64,000 nucleotides of DNA from JAGNLV01 sp964612145 (GTDB lineage: Bacteria; Zixibacteria; MSB-5A5; GN15; FEB-12). The notes under the pieces are model-generated. The model made no database searches, was not told the origin of the DNA, and worked only from the letters and a program-made list of their open reading frames with translations. The DNA lies in assembly GCA_964612145.1 (NCBI GenBank), contig CAZTBP010000004.1, positions 124,001-188,000 of the forward strand, written 5' to 3'. Shown piece by piece: positions 1 through 8,220 of the stretch (its first letter is position 1; each line of letters starts with the position of its first letter). The translations under genes were made by a program, and so were the position numbers.

Positions 1-1852
1 CCAGCGCCTGGAGCAGATCAATCAGGTTCATGTCAGCCAGTCGTCCCGTCGCCCCGGTCATCCGCTCGTCGGCATCACGCTGCTTCTGGCGCTCCTGCAG
101 CGAGGTCTGGATCTTCTGCATCTTTACAATCAGCATATCCAGACTGCCGTCATTCGGCAGCACATCCTCGATACCCTTGCCCAAAAGCCCCGTCAGCGAC
201 GGCACCGTATCACTGTCAACCAGCATGAACGTCGGCGTCTGCTTAAACGCAACTCCGCGCGCCACAAGATCATCAATAAACTCGTTCACAGTTCCGGCAT
301 CCCCCGGCACCGCCAGCAAAATTATGTCCGGTCGGCTCCGGCCGTATAGATCGATAAACGACTCCAGCGTCGCCGGATCCATCGTCCGGAATCCCTCGTT
401 CTTCACCCGAAGCTTAAACGGCGTCACCGTCGCCGGTTCCTGCGCAAAGAGCATGACCTGGGCTGTCTGCTGCGACGTCTGGTAGGCCAGAATCTCTTCC
501 TGCACCATCGAAATGAATGCCTCGCTCACCTCCACCATAAACAACCAGCCTGTCAAATCACGGAACTTCCGCTTGATCGCATCAAACTTGTCAAGCAGCA
601 TTCGATCCGATGGCGACACATTCTCACAATACAGATCGACAATCGTCAGGATATTCCCGCCCAACGCCTCAATCGGCAGACGCTTCGTGTACTTGTTGCC
701 TAAATCTACATACATCTTGTTGAGCATCTCGATCACCACCGGCGGATAATTCAGCGACTGAAGCAGCTTTGTCGTCAGCTTAATCGTCTGGCGCGACTCC
801 CGCGTCTCCTGCGGCGGATAATGGAACTTCGCCAAATCATGCAAATACGCCGCACTGACCACCAGCAGACGCTCCTTATCCGGAAGCCCCAGCCGACGGC
901 ACAGCTTGTCCACATAATGCCCCACCCGGCCGCTATGATTCTCCGACTGGTGCGCCGCCGTCGACATCATCGTCGTGAACAGGTCAAGGTTCTTGACCAG
1001 GATATCCCCCTCGGTCTTGAACAACCCGTCCGAGAGCAACAGAGAGGCAGCCGACTCGTAATAACGCACCCGTGTCTCCGGGGATATCTTCCGCAGTCGA
1101 TCTATCAAATCCAGATAGTCGCCCGGCACCGTGTCCTTGATAAAAACCGTATGGAACGACTTACCCCCCAGCATATCGATAGCATCATCCGCCGAGTCAG
1201 TCGTAATCACTTCAAAATCATCCCGCTCCAAAATCGACTGGATCAGCGGCCCGCAGTACTCTTCGTCGGTCACCAGAAGCATCGTCGGTTTTTCCGATTC
1301 GCCCGGTGCCTGCTCATCAGCCAGGTTTCCGATCTCGATCTTTCCGGTCTCGGTCGCCTCGTCCGGAATCTCTAAAAGCTGGCTGTCGTTCAGCGATATA
1401 TCCTCACCGAGATAACATTTCCCGATCGCTATATCCAGCGCCAGTTCCGCCGCGATATACAGCGCAATCTTCTTCCCCTCGGCTACATACTTCAACTCCG
1501 CGATTACCGCTTCATCATCCGGGTCCTCACACGCTACCTTCAGCAGGTTCGCTTCCGGATCAAAATCAAACGGCAACACCCGGCGCGCCAGGGCAATCTT
1601 GCGCGGGATCATCTCCAGCACCGTCTCCGATATGTCCAGTTGTGAAAGCACCACTCCCTCACAGCCGAACTGAATGGAAAGCGCCCGCACCAGTCCGGCC
1701 TCGTCGATATACCGGTGATACAGCAGCTGCGACCCGACTTTGCCGCCATGCGCCTTCTGGCGCAGCAGCGCCTCGCGAATCTGCGCCTCGGTTACCAGCC
1801 CCTCGGAGATCAGTATTTCATCAAGACGACGTTTCTTCATTTCCTTCCCCAT
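1..1852 (-). CDS. MshEN / receiver-like / HD / receiver-like / DUF4388 regulatory protein (3' end outside window)
   Basis: The open frame runs from ATG at 1852 to the window edge without a stop (617 codons visible). The N-terminal ~150 residues resemble the GspE/MshE N-terminal domain, a c-di-GMP-binding module of type IV pilus and secretion ATPases. A receiver-like segment follows (about 190-300), then an HD-type hydrolase domain with a LHDLAKF motif (around 350), a second receiver-like segment, and at the edge the start of a DUF4388 domain (MTGATGRLADMNLIDLLQAL). The start overlaps the pilT stop as TGATG, so translation is probably coupled, with GGAAGGGG upstream; a second ATG lies four codons in. 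I infer a signalling protein controlling pilus motility; its ligand is unknown. Confidence 0.8.
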   Translation of the reverse strand, partial: MGKEMKKRRLDEILISEGLVTEAQIREALLRQKAHGGKVGSQLLYHRYIDEAGLVRALSIQFGCEGVVLSQLDISETVLEMIPRKIALARRVLPFDFDPEANLLKVACEDPDDEAVIAELKYVAEGKKIALYIAAELALDIAIGKCYLGEDISLNDSQLLEIPDEATETGKIEIGNLADEQAPGESEKPTMLLVTDEEYCGPLIQSILERDDFEVITTDSADDAIDMLGGKSFHTVFIKDTVPGDYLDLIDRLRKISPETRVRYYESAASLLLSDGLFKTEGDILVKNLDLFTTMMSTAAHQSENHSGRVGHYVDKLCRRLGLPDKERLLVVSAAYLHDLAKFHYPPQETRESRQTIKLTTKLLQSLNYPPVVIEMLNKMYVDLGNKYTKRLPIEALGGNILTIVDLYCENVSPSDRMLLDKFDAIKRKFRDLTGWLFMVEVSEAFISMVQEEILAYQTSQQTAQVMLFAQEPATVTPFKLRVKNEGFRTMDPATLESFIDLYGRSRPDIILLAVPGDAGTVNEFIDDLVARGVAFKQTPTFMLVDSDTVPSLTGLLGKGIEDVLPNDGSLDMLIVKMQKIQTSLQERQKQRDADERMTGATGRLADMNLIDLLQAL

Positions 1853-2928
1853 CAGACTTCCACCCCTTCCGTCTTTTTCGCGGTGGGGAAGAAGGCCGTA
1901 GGATCATGTGCGACCCGCACCGCTTCCTCCGGCGAGATTATCCCCGCCTGCACCAGCGCGTTGAGGTGGTTGTCTAAAAGCCGCATCCCCAGATTGCGAC
2001 TCGATTCAATTACCTCCGGAAGGTCATGCGTCCGTCCCTCCCGGATGAGATTTTTGACCGATGACGCCCTCGTCATCAATTCGTACGCCAACACCCGGCC
2101 ATGCCCCTTGGCTTTCATCACGAGTTGCTGCGACACCACGCCGATCAGCGCATCGGCCAGCAATACCCGCATCTGCTGCTGCTGATCGTACGGGAAAACG
2201 TCCACCAGGCGGTCGACCGTTGCCGCTGCACTGGTCGTGTGCAGCGTCCCGATTACCAGCAGCCCGGTTTCCGCCGCCGTTACCGCCTGAGCAATCGTCT
2301 CGGTATCCCAAAGGTCCCCGATCACGATCACATCCGGGTCCTCCCGAAGTGCCGCTTTGACTCCCGCTCCGAACGACCGTACATGCAGCCCGACCTGCCG
2401 CTGCGAAATCAGCGAGTTGCAGTTCGTATGCAGGTACTCGATCGGATCCTCGAGCGTTATGATATGGCGGGATTTGTTTGTATTGATGTGATCCACCAGC
2501 GCCGCCAGCGTTGTCGTCTTGCCGGAGTTGGTCGGCCCGGTCACTAAAAGCAACCCCGCGTCCTGCTCGGCCAGCCGTTCGACCGTATCGCCGAATCCGA
2601 GCTCCTCCAGCGAGAGGACCGTATCCGGAATCATGCGCACCGCCGCCGCCGGCCCGAGATGCATCTTGAACATGTTGATCCGAAACCGGGCGCCATCCTC
2701 GATCCCGTAAGCGACATCCAGATCGCCGTCGCGTTCGAACCGACGGATCTGTTCGTCGGTCAGTATTTCATACAGCAGCGCCCTGACATTTTCCGCCCCA
2801 AGCCGCTTGCCGCTTGTTTTTTCCAGCTTGCCGGCCACGCGAATAACCGGCACGCTTCCCGATGCCAGGTGCAGATCCGAGGCATCGGCCTCGCGGACTA
2901 TCTGAAGAAGCTGATTTAGTTTAGCCAT
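1852..2928 (-). CDS. pilT: PilT-family type IV pilus retraction ATPase
   Basis: 358 aa, the usual length for PilT. It is a cytoplasmic hexameric ATPase that depolymerises type IV pili for twitching motility. Visible motifs: Walker A GPTNSGKTTT (131-140), Asp box around TLEDPIEY (158-165), Walker B region DPDVIVIGD (198-205), His box TLHTTSA (228-234) and the PilT signature VKNLIREG near residue 290. Two positions are unusual: Walker A has N for the normal second Gly, and Walker B ends IGD where PilT normally has a catalytic Glu (VGE). It may be a PilU-like or specialised paralogue. It forms an operon with the downstream MshEN/HD protein. Confidence 0.9.
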   Translation of the reverse strand: MAKLNQLLQIVREADASDLHLASGSVPVIRVAGKLEKTSGKRLGAENVRALLYEILTDEQIRRFERDGDLDVAYGIEDGARFRINMFKMHLGPAAAVRMIPDTVLSLEELGFGDTVERLAEQDAGLLLVTGPTNSGKTTTLAALVDHINTNKSRHIITLEDPIEYLHTNCNSLISQRQVGLHVRSFGAGVKAALREDPDVIVIGDLWDTETIAQAVTAAETGLLVIGTLHTTSAAATVDRLVDVFPYDQQQQMRVLLADALIGVVSQQLVMKAKGHGRVLAYELMTRASSVKNLIREGRTHDLPEVIESSRNLGMRLLDNHLNALVQAGIISPEEAVRVAHDPTAFFPTAKKTEGVEV

Positions 2929-3358
2929 GCACGTCCGTCTGTAAGTCTAATGATTTGACCCGTTTGTCTATATATCGGACATCCCGCCAATCTGTTGACT
3001 GCTAATCACCAGGCCCCCGCTGTTCAATTTCTGCACAGGGGAGAGGGATCGGGGAAAGTGTGACACTAATGGGTGGCCCGGCATTGATCGTGGGAAAACT
3101 CCCGTGAATGTAATTCCTGCGGAATGTGACGAGTTTGCGGAAACTAGTCCGAAGGGCGGGCCACTGAAGGCCCTTTTGGGACCGATCCCACCACAGGCGG
3201 CGAGTCAGCTTGGCATCAACGCGCAGATTTTGCTGTTTTGACAGCGGTGCCGAAATAACTTGACAGTGGCATAAGAAGCAGCTCTCAAAGAGTAGCAAAT
3301 ATTGAGCAACAACAAATATTCAGCAACAAAACGACTTTCAATTCCGGGGGTGTCTGTT
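2929..3358. other. 430-bp intergenic region, no gene supported
   Basis: This is the gap between the divergent pilT and redoxin genes. Open frames on the minus strand here have no recognisable features and no good ribosome binding site. The DNA must hold both promoters; a TTGACA near 3258 has no convincing -10 at the right distance. Nothing else recognised. Confidence 0.5.
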
Positions 3359-3934
3359 ATGGGCTTACATATGGGCAAGACTGCGTTAACGGTCTTGGTT
3401 TTTATCGCAACTCTTACCGCGGTCATAATTGCAGGAGCACTTGGTGGGCGATGGCTGGGCACACGCAAGTCAATGGCCGATAGTCGCCAAACCACCAATC
3501 GTGTTCTTGAAAAGATGGATGGCATTGGACCGGGGGACACGTTGCCAACCTATACTTTTTATGACATCTGGGGGGAAGAACGCAATTTGCGGCAAGAAGT
3601 GAATCAGGTATCGATCATTTCCATCATTGAACCACAATGCGAAAGTTGCTTACACCAGTTGAGAGTTATTGAAGAATGGCAGAAGCGTACGCCATGCCTG
3701 AAGATCATTCTCATTTCTTCAGATAGTCCATTTCATACTCGGCGAATATTGGACCAATTTGAATTGACCGCGGTGGTGCTCTACGATCATGAAAGACACT
3801 ACGGTGAGCATCTAAATATCTCCGTGTTTCCATTTAATTGCTTGGTGAGACAGAATATAGAAATTGTAGATATCTATGTCGGTGACATGAATGAACGCGC
3901 GCTTGATGAGTGGAACGCCCATTGTCGACAATAG
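3359..3934 (+). CDS. membrane-anchored thioredoxin-like (TlpA/ResA-type) protein
   Basis: About 191 aa from the ATG at 3359, which has a GGGGG ribosome binding site 8 nt upstream; a TTG at 3302 in the same frame lacks one. An N-terminal transmembrane helix (residues 8-30) anchors a periplasmic redoxin domain with CESC at 94-97 (context IIEPQCESCLHQL) and a VFPF segment that fits the cis-proline loop of thioredoxins. Such proteins exchange disulfides outside the cytoplasm. The gene is visibly AT-richer than its neighbours. It is followed 57 nt later by a gene for an eight-cysteine exported peptide, a likely substrate or partner (inference). Confidence 0.75.
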   Translation: MGLHMGKTALTVLVFIATLTAVIIAGALGGRWLGTRKSMADSRQTTNRVLEKMDGIGPGDTLPTYTFYDIWGEERNLRQEVNQVSIISIIEPQCESCLHQLRVIEEWQKRTPCLKIILISSDSPFHTRRILDQFELTAVVLYDHERHYGEHLNISVFPFNCLVRQNIEIVDIYVGDMNERALDEWNAHCRQ

Positions 3935-3991
3935 GATCATGAAGTCCGGACAACCAAACGCTTAAAGAATGTTTGAAGGGAGGTGAAAGAA

Positions 3992-4216
3992 ATGAACAGG
4001 CTTCGAACCATTGGAATTGTCGTTGTCATCTTTGCAGCTGCATTTGCGTTTTCGTTTGGTTTGACTTCCGAGACTCAGGCAGGCCCAAGCGAATGCTGCT
4101 TTTATAGTTGCTTCCCTTGTTCCGGTGGCCAAGTACAAGGCGAACTAATAAACGACGTCTGTCAGCCGGTTAACAGCACACATGAGTGCTGGACTGCCGA
4201 CTGCCAGTGTTCGTAA
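3992..4216 (+). CDS. small exported cysteine-rich peptide
   Basis: 74 aa from ATG 3992, chosen because GGGAGG lies 8 nt upstream; an in-frame GTG at 3983 would overlap that site. Residues 1-30 form a signal peptide ending ETQAG. The mature ~44 residues hold eight cysteines (ECC, SC, PC, VC, EC, DC, QC at the extreme C-terminus) and few hydrophobics. I do not recognise the family. It sits directly behind a membrane-anchored redoxin and before a strong terminator, so the two probably form one transcript, with the peptide probably disulfide-bonded. It could be a toxin, a metal-binding peptide or a modified peptide; nothing in the sequence decides. Confidence 0.75.
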   Translation: MNRLRTIGIVVVIFAAAFAFSFGLTSETQAGPSECCFYSCFPCSGGQVQGELINDVCQPVNSTHECWTADCQCS

Positions 4217-4224
4217 TCAGGTAC

Positions 4225-4254
4225 AAGGACCTCGCAAGCGCTTGCGAGGTCCTT
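4225..4254 (+). terminator. perfect 30-bp palindromic hairpin terminator
   Basis: AAGGACCTCGCAAGC is followed immediately by its exact reverse complement, 9 nt after the stop of the Cys-rich peptide gene. Only three T follow, so it may be an imperfect intrinsic terminator or an mRNA-stabilising hairpin. Confidence 0.75.
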
Positions 4255-4416
4255 TATGATGTCGATGCTCATTTCTTCTCGAAGCGAATGCGATTCAATC
4301 AGAGACTAGTACAGTTCGGGCAATTTGCTCTGTGCCCGCACTCGGAGGTTGACTATAGTCGACGATGACCCTAGTTTAATCATTAATTGTGATGTGGATT
4401 CCGCGGAGGCGAGTAG

Positions 4417-6981
4417 TTGAAACAGGCCGTTCTATCACTATTTTTTGGACTCGTCATGGCAGGTATCAGCGACGCACGAGAAGCGATCCGCTCCAAATCG
4501 TTCTCCATTGACGCCTCGGCCCAGTCAAATCAACCAGTAGTATGCCACACAAAACACACGCTACCCAGGCTCACACTCGCTGTTCACAATAATGGCTACG
4601 TCGGCTCCTCAGTCCCTAATCCGAACATTCTCGACTGTCTGACCGGAGAGATCTTGGGCCACGGCGTAGAGTTCCCTGCGCAGTCTAACCGTCGTTTTTG
4701 GCATACTGGGGCCATTTGGGTTGGCGGAGTTATCGCCGATGACACACTGGTATCCCATGCCGCAGATGGTTGGATATGGGCCAGTGAGATGGGCCCCGCC
4801 CCAGTTACACCGTGGGTCAAAACGGCTTCTTTACTTGAATGCGCCGAAGACACATGTGATGCGGTATCTGAAGAAGACTATACTGTTTACTATACTGATA
4901 CTGCCGCTCCGTCCAACAATGCCTGGGATCCCATAGAGCACCGCCCGCACGAACCGCTCAACCTGTTCATCAAACAGTCCTCTTACGCCTGGTCGTATGC
5001 TTATGCCAGTGACTTTGTGTTTGTAACTTACGAAATAGCCAACATCGGTTCGGCCCTGATCCGGGATGCCTGGGTCGGTATATTCAACGACGGGGCTGTG
5101 GCGTGGGGTGATGACCCGTATCCCTTTGCAGACGGCGATGATCTGGCAGGGTTTCTCACAACATATGATGTGATGTCGGAATGTGGTCACAAAGACAGTC
5201 TCATTATGTCATGGATTGTCGATAACGACGGTAATCCATATAAGGGCGAATACGCTGATGAGCCGGTGTATAGCAGTATCCATAGAGGGTTTACTGCATC
5301 AAACAGAGGAGTCGTCGGTGTCCTGAGTCTGCCGACACCGGGGTTGTCGACTGATTTCAGTCTTAACTGGTGGGTCGGCAATCGTGATCCTGCATACGAC
5401 TACGGGCCAATGAAGCGGGTGAACTATCGTGATTTTAATACCGGGGGCATGGGCGTGCCTATGGGGGATCGTAACAAGTACTACGTGATGAGCAACCGCG
5501 AAGTTGATCCGGATCAGGCACGCATTGCCCGGATAGCACCCTGGTCGGAATGGATTGCCCCGCGGGCGGAACTGGGCGAGAATCTGGCGCACGGCGCCGA
5601 TGTCAAGACACTCGTGTCTCGCGGACCGTACGACATCGCTCCGGGAGCCCGGATTACTTTTACAATAGCGGTCGTCGGCGGGGAGAATTTCCACCAGTAT
5701 CCTGAGAACATCAACAATCTTCCCTCGAACCCCGCCGCATGGTATGACAATGTTGACTTCTCCGACCTGGCGCGAAATGCCGACTGGGCCCAACGGATCT
5801 ACGACAATCCGGGCGTCGACACCGACAACGACGGCTACGCCGGCGAATACCGCGTCTGTGTGCTGGACTCCGAACTGGTCAACGGCGATTGGGTCTACAA
5901 CAAAGCCGATACGCAGTGGTACAAAGGCGACGGTGTCCCGGACTGGCGGGCCGCCGGCCCCCCAACCCCCCCGGAGATCTGGCTGGAACCGATTGAAAAC
6001 GGGTTCACCGTGCGGTTCAACGGCCAGGTCACTGAAACATCCAAGGACATTCTCACTCACACGGTCGATTTCGAGGGCTACCGAGTGTACCTCGGCCGCG
6101 ACGAGCGGGAAGCCTCGTACTCGCTGATTGCATCGTATGATATTGAGGACTTCGATAAATACGTGTTCGACGCCACCTCCGGCGACTGGTCTGTCCGTCG
6201 CCAGCCGTTCACACTGGAAGAACTTCGGTGCCTCTACGCCGACTCCTGCGGGGATACCTCGTTTGATCCTGTGTTCTATACCAGAGTCCACCCGTACGTC
6301 ATGGGTGACTCGGCGTTTTACTTTCAGAGGCATGGCCGCAATGTCTCGGCGCTGGGCGAATCCACCCCGATCACAAAGCGGTACCCGGACATGGTCGACC
6401 CCCGCACCCTGCACCCCGACTCAATTTCTGATACGATGTACACTGATGACGGCTATCTCAAGTTCTATGAATACGAGATGACGATCGAGAACATGCTGGC
6501 GACGGTGCCGTATTGGATCAATGTCACGGCGTTTGATTTCGGCTCACCGGAGTCGGGGCTCCAGCCGCTGGAATCATCGGTGACACTTCAGGCAAAATCC
6601 GGCTACCCGCTGCATCCGCTCGATGCGCCCGTGTCCGGCAGTGATGAGGTTTATGTGTACCCCAACCCGTACCGTATCGATGCTCAGTACCGCCTAAGGG
6701 GCTACGAGGGGCGGACGCGCCAGGACCGCTCCGATGACCGGGTGCGGGCGATCTGGTTTGCGAATCTGCCGCCGGTGTGCACCATTGAGTTATTCACAAT
6801 CGATGGCGACTTGGTGCGGCGTCTTGAGCATGACATGGCTCCGTCCGACCCGAACCACCGGCATCATCGGTGGGATTTGATAAACCGCAACGCGCAGCGG
6901 ATTGTCTCGGGGTTGTATTACTGGGTGGTGGAAGTGCCGGGGGGTAAGACGCAGATGGGGAAGCTGGTGATTATTCGGTAG
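4417..6981 (+). CDS. large secreted protein with C-terminal FlgD-like sorting domain
   Basis: 854 aa. The TTG start at 4417 has GGAGG 7 nt upstream and opens a signal peptide (residues 1-20). The body is beta-rich and not assigned to a family; it contains a region reading like a fibronectin-type module (PPTPPEIWLEPIENGFTVRF, about 510-530) and a short acidic segment DTDNDGYAGE that could bind calcium. The last ~100 residues (from VYVYPNPYR) form the FlgD-like / Por-type sorting domain typical of FCB-group surface proteins, with ELFTIDGDLVRRL and a terminal MGKLVIIR. I infer export and surface attachment or release. No enzyme motif was found. Confidence 0.75.
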   Translation: MKQAVLSLFFGLVMAGISDAREAIRSKSFSIDASAQSNQPVVCHTKHTLPRLTLAVHNNGYVGSSVPNPNILDCLTGEILGHGVEFPAQSNRRFWHTGAIWVGGVIADDTLVSHAADGWIWASEMGPAPVTPWVKTASLLECAEDTCDAVSEEDYTVYYTDTAAPSNNAWDPIEHRPHEPLNLFIKQSSYAWSYAYASDFVFVTYEIANIGSALIRDAWVGIFNDGAVAWGDDPYPFADGDDLAGFLTTYDVMSECGHKDSLIMSWIVDNDGNPYKGEYADEPVYSSIHRGFTASNRGVVGVLSLPTPGLSTDFSLNWWVGNRDPAYDYGPMKRVNYRDFNTGGMGVPMGDRNKYYVMSNREVDPDQARIARIAPWSEWIAPRAELGENLAHGADVKTLVSRGPYDIAPGARITFTIAVVGGENFHQYPENINNLPSNPAAWYDNVDFSDLARNADWAQRIYDNPGVDTDNDGYAGEYRVCVLDSELVNGDWVYNKADTQWYKGDGVPDWRAAGPPTPPEIWLEPIENGFTVRFNGQVTETSKDILTHTVDFEGYRVYLGRDEREASYSLIASYDIEDFDKYVFDATSGDWSVRRQPFTLEELRCLYADSCGDTSFDPVFYTRVHPYVMGDSAFYFQRHGRNVSALGESTPITKRYPDMVDPRTLHPDSISDTMYTDDGYLKFYEYEMTIENMLATVPYWINVTAFDFGSPESGLQPLESSVTLQAKSGYPLHPLDAPVSGSDEVYVYPNPYRIDAQYRLRGYEGRTRQDRSDDRVRAIWFANLPPVCTIELFTIDGDLVRRLEHDMAPSDPNHRHHRWDLINRNAQRIVSGLYYWVVEVPGGKTQMGKLVIIR

Positions 6982-7044
6982 GAACCACCCCCCCACCCAC
7001 TTTTTATCTTGCCCCCACCAACCCAATTTCTTATCCCTTCCCAC

Positions 7045-7410
7045 ATGCCCCGCCGCGTCAAAAAACACAAACCATTCTGGGTCCCGATCGCCGACTATAT
7101 CAAAGAGCGATTTTCCGAAACCCACATCCGCACCCGCCGACGCGTCATCAAATACGCCCTCTGGGGCGTCTCCATCCTGTTCCTCTACTCCCTGATGGCG
7201 GGCACCTACAGCATCCCCCGCATCCTCAAACTCAACCTCGAACGCCGCGCCCTCATGGAGGCCAACCGCCAGTATACCACCGAACTGGCCGATGCCGCCC
7301 GGATCCGCCAGCTCCTGAAATCCGACCCCAGCTACATCGAATACATCGCCCGCACCCGCTACCGGATGGTCCGCCCCGACGAGATCATTTTCCGGTACCG
7401 CGGCCGGTAA
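7045..7410 (+). CDS. FtsB/DivIC-like septum formation initiator
   Basis: 121 aa from ATG 7045. A basic N-terminus (MPRRVKKHK) leads to one transmembrane helix (about 35-53), a coiled coil (NLERRALMEANRQYTTELADAARIRQLL) and a conserved tail with YIEYIARTRYRMVRPDEIIF, which is the FtsB/DivIC signature. These bitopic proteins bridge the early and late divisome with FtsL and FtsQ. The gene is 6 nt upstream of recO and likely cotranscribed with recO and glyS. Confidence 0.82.
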   Translation: MPRRVKKHKPFWVPIADYIKERFSETHIRTRRRVIKYALWGVSILFLYSLMAGTYSIPRILKLNLERRALMEANRQYTTELADAARIRQLLKSDPSYIEYIARTRYRMVRPDEIIFRYRGR

Positions 7411-7416
7411 CGCGCC

Positions 7417-8214
7417 ATGGCCCTCGAAAAAACTGAGGCAATCCTGCTGAAAGCCTACAACTGGTCCGAATCCTCACGGACCGTCGTCTTCTTCACCCGC
7501 GAATTCGGACGCCTCGCCCTGATAGACAAAGGCGGCCGCCGCATGACCTCCAAACGCGGCCGCATTATCCCCTTCGCCCGCCACGAGGTCACTTTCTATC
7601 ACTCCGGCAAAGAACGCGACAGCGACGGCTACATCTCCGATATCACCCTGGTCGAATCCTACCCGTTCGAACACGACGGCACCCTCGGGCGCCTCGCCTA
7701 CGCCTCCGCCGCCAGCGAACTGCTGTCGACCATGCTCTCCGACCGCGAACCCCAGATCTCCCTCTACGACTACTATGTCACCTTCCTCGACCTGGTCGAA
7801 AATTCCCCCAAACAGGCCGTCGCCCCGCTGTTTTTGACCTTTTTCATCCGCCTGCTCTCGTTCCTCGGCTACCACCCGTCGCTCGGCTACTGCGTCGGCT
7901 GCTCCCGCGAGGGCGAAGAACTGGTGAACGGCGACAACAACGTAAATTTCTCCCCGGAACGCGGCGGGATGATTTGCGGCGCTTGCAAAACGGTCGGAGA
8001 TTATTATATTCAGTTTCCCGCCGGCAGCCACCGGGTCTTGCTGGCGCTACAGTCGGCCTCCCTGCAGCAGGCCAGGACTCTCCCGATAAATTACAGGGAA
8101 ACCACCCGGCTCGTGGAAGCGCTCACGAAGTTCATCCGCTATCAAGCGGACATCCGAAGCGAACTGAAATCGCTGGCCTTCCTCGAAAAACTGAGAAACA
8201 GCAAAACCGACTGA
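7417..8214 (+). CDS. recO: DNA repair protein RecO
   Basis: 265 aa, normal RecO length. The N-terminal OB fold begins EKTEAILLKAYNWSESSRTVVFFTREFG, typical of RecO; a C-terminal helical domain carries a zinc site with Cys159, Cys162, Cys187 and Cys190. RecO anneals ssDNA and loads RecA together with RecR in the RecF pathway. The recO start lies 6 nt after the ftsB-like stop and the recO stop lies 6 nt before the glyS start. Confidence 0.93.
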   Translation: MALEKTEAILLKAYNWSESSRTVVFFTREFGRLALIDKGGRRMTSKRGRIIPFARHEVTFYHSGKERDSDGYISDITLVESYPFEHDGTLGRLAYASAASELLSTMLSDREPQISLYDYYVTFLDLVENSPKQAVAPLFLTFFIRLLSFLGYHPSLGYCVGCSREGEELVNGDNNVNFSPERGGMICGACKTVGDYYIQFPAGSHRVLLALQSASLQQARTLPINYRETTRLVEALTKFIRYQADIRSELKSLAFLEKLRNSKTD

Positions 8215-8220
8215 CCGAAA

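Noticed and set aside
5299..6414. Long minus-strand ORF of 371 aa
   Set aside because: It lies inside the plus-strand secreted protein gene, which has a signal peptide and sorting domain; no motif in the antisense frame.
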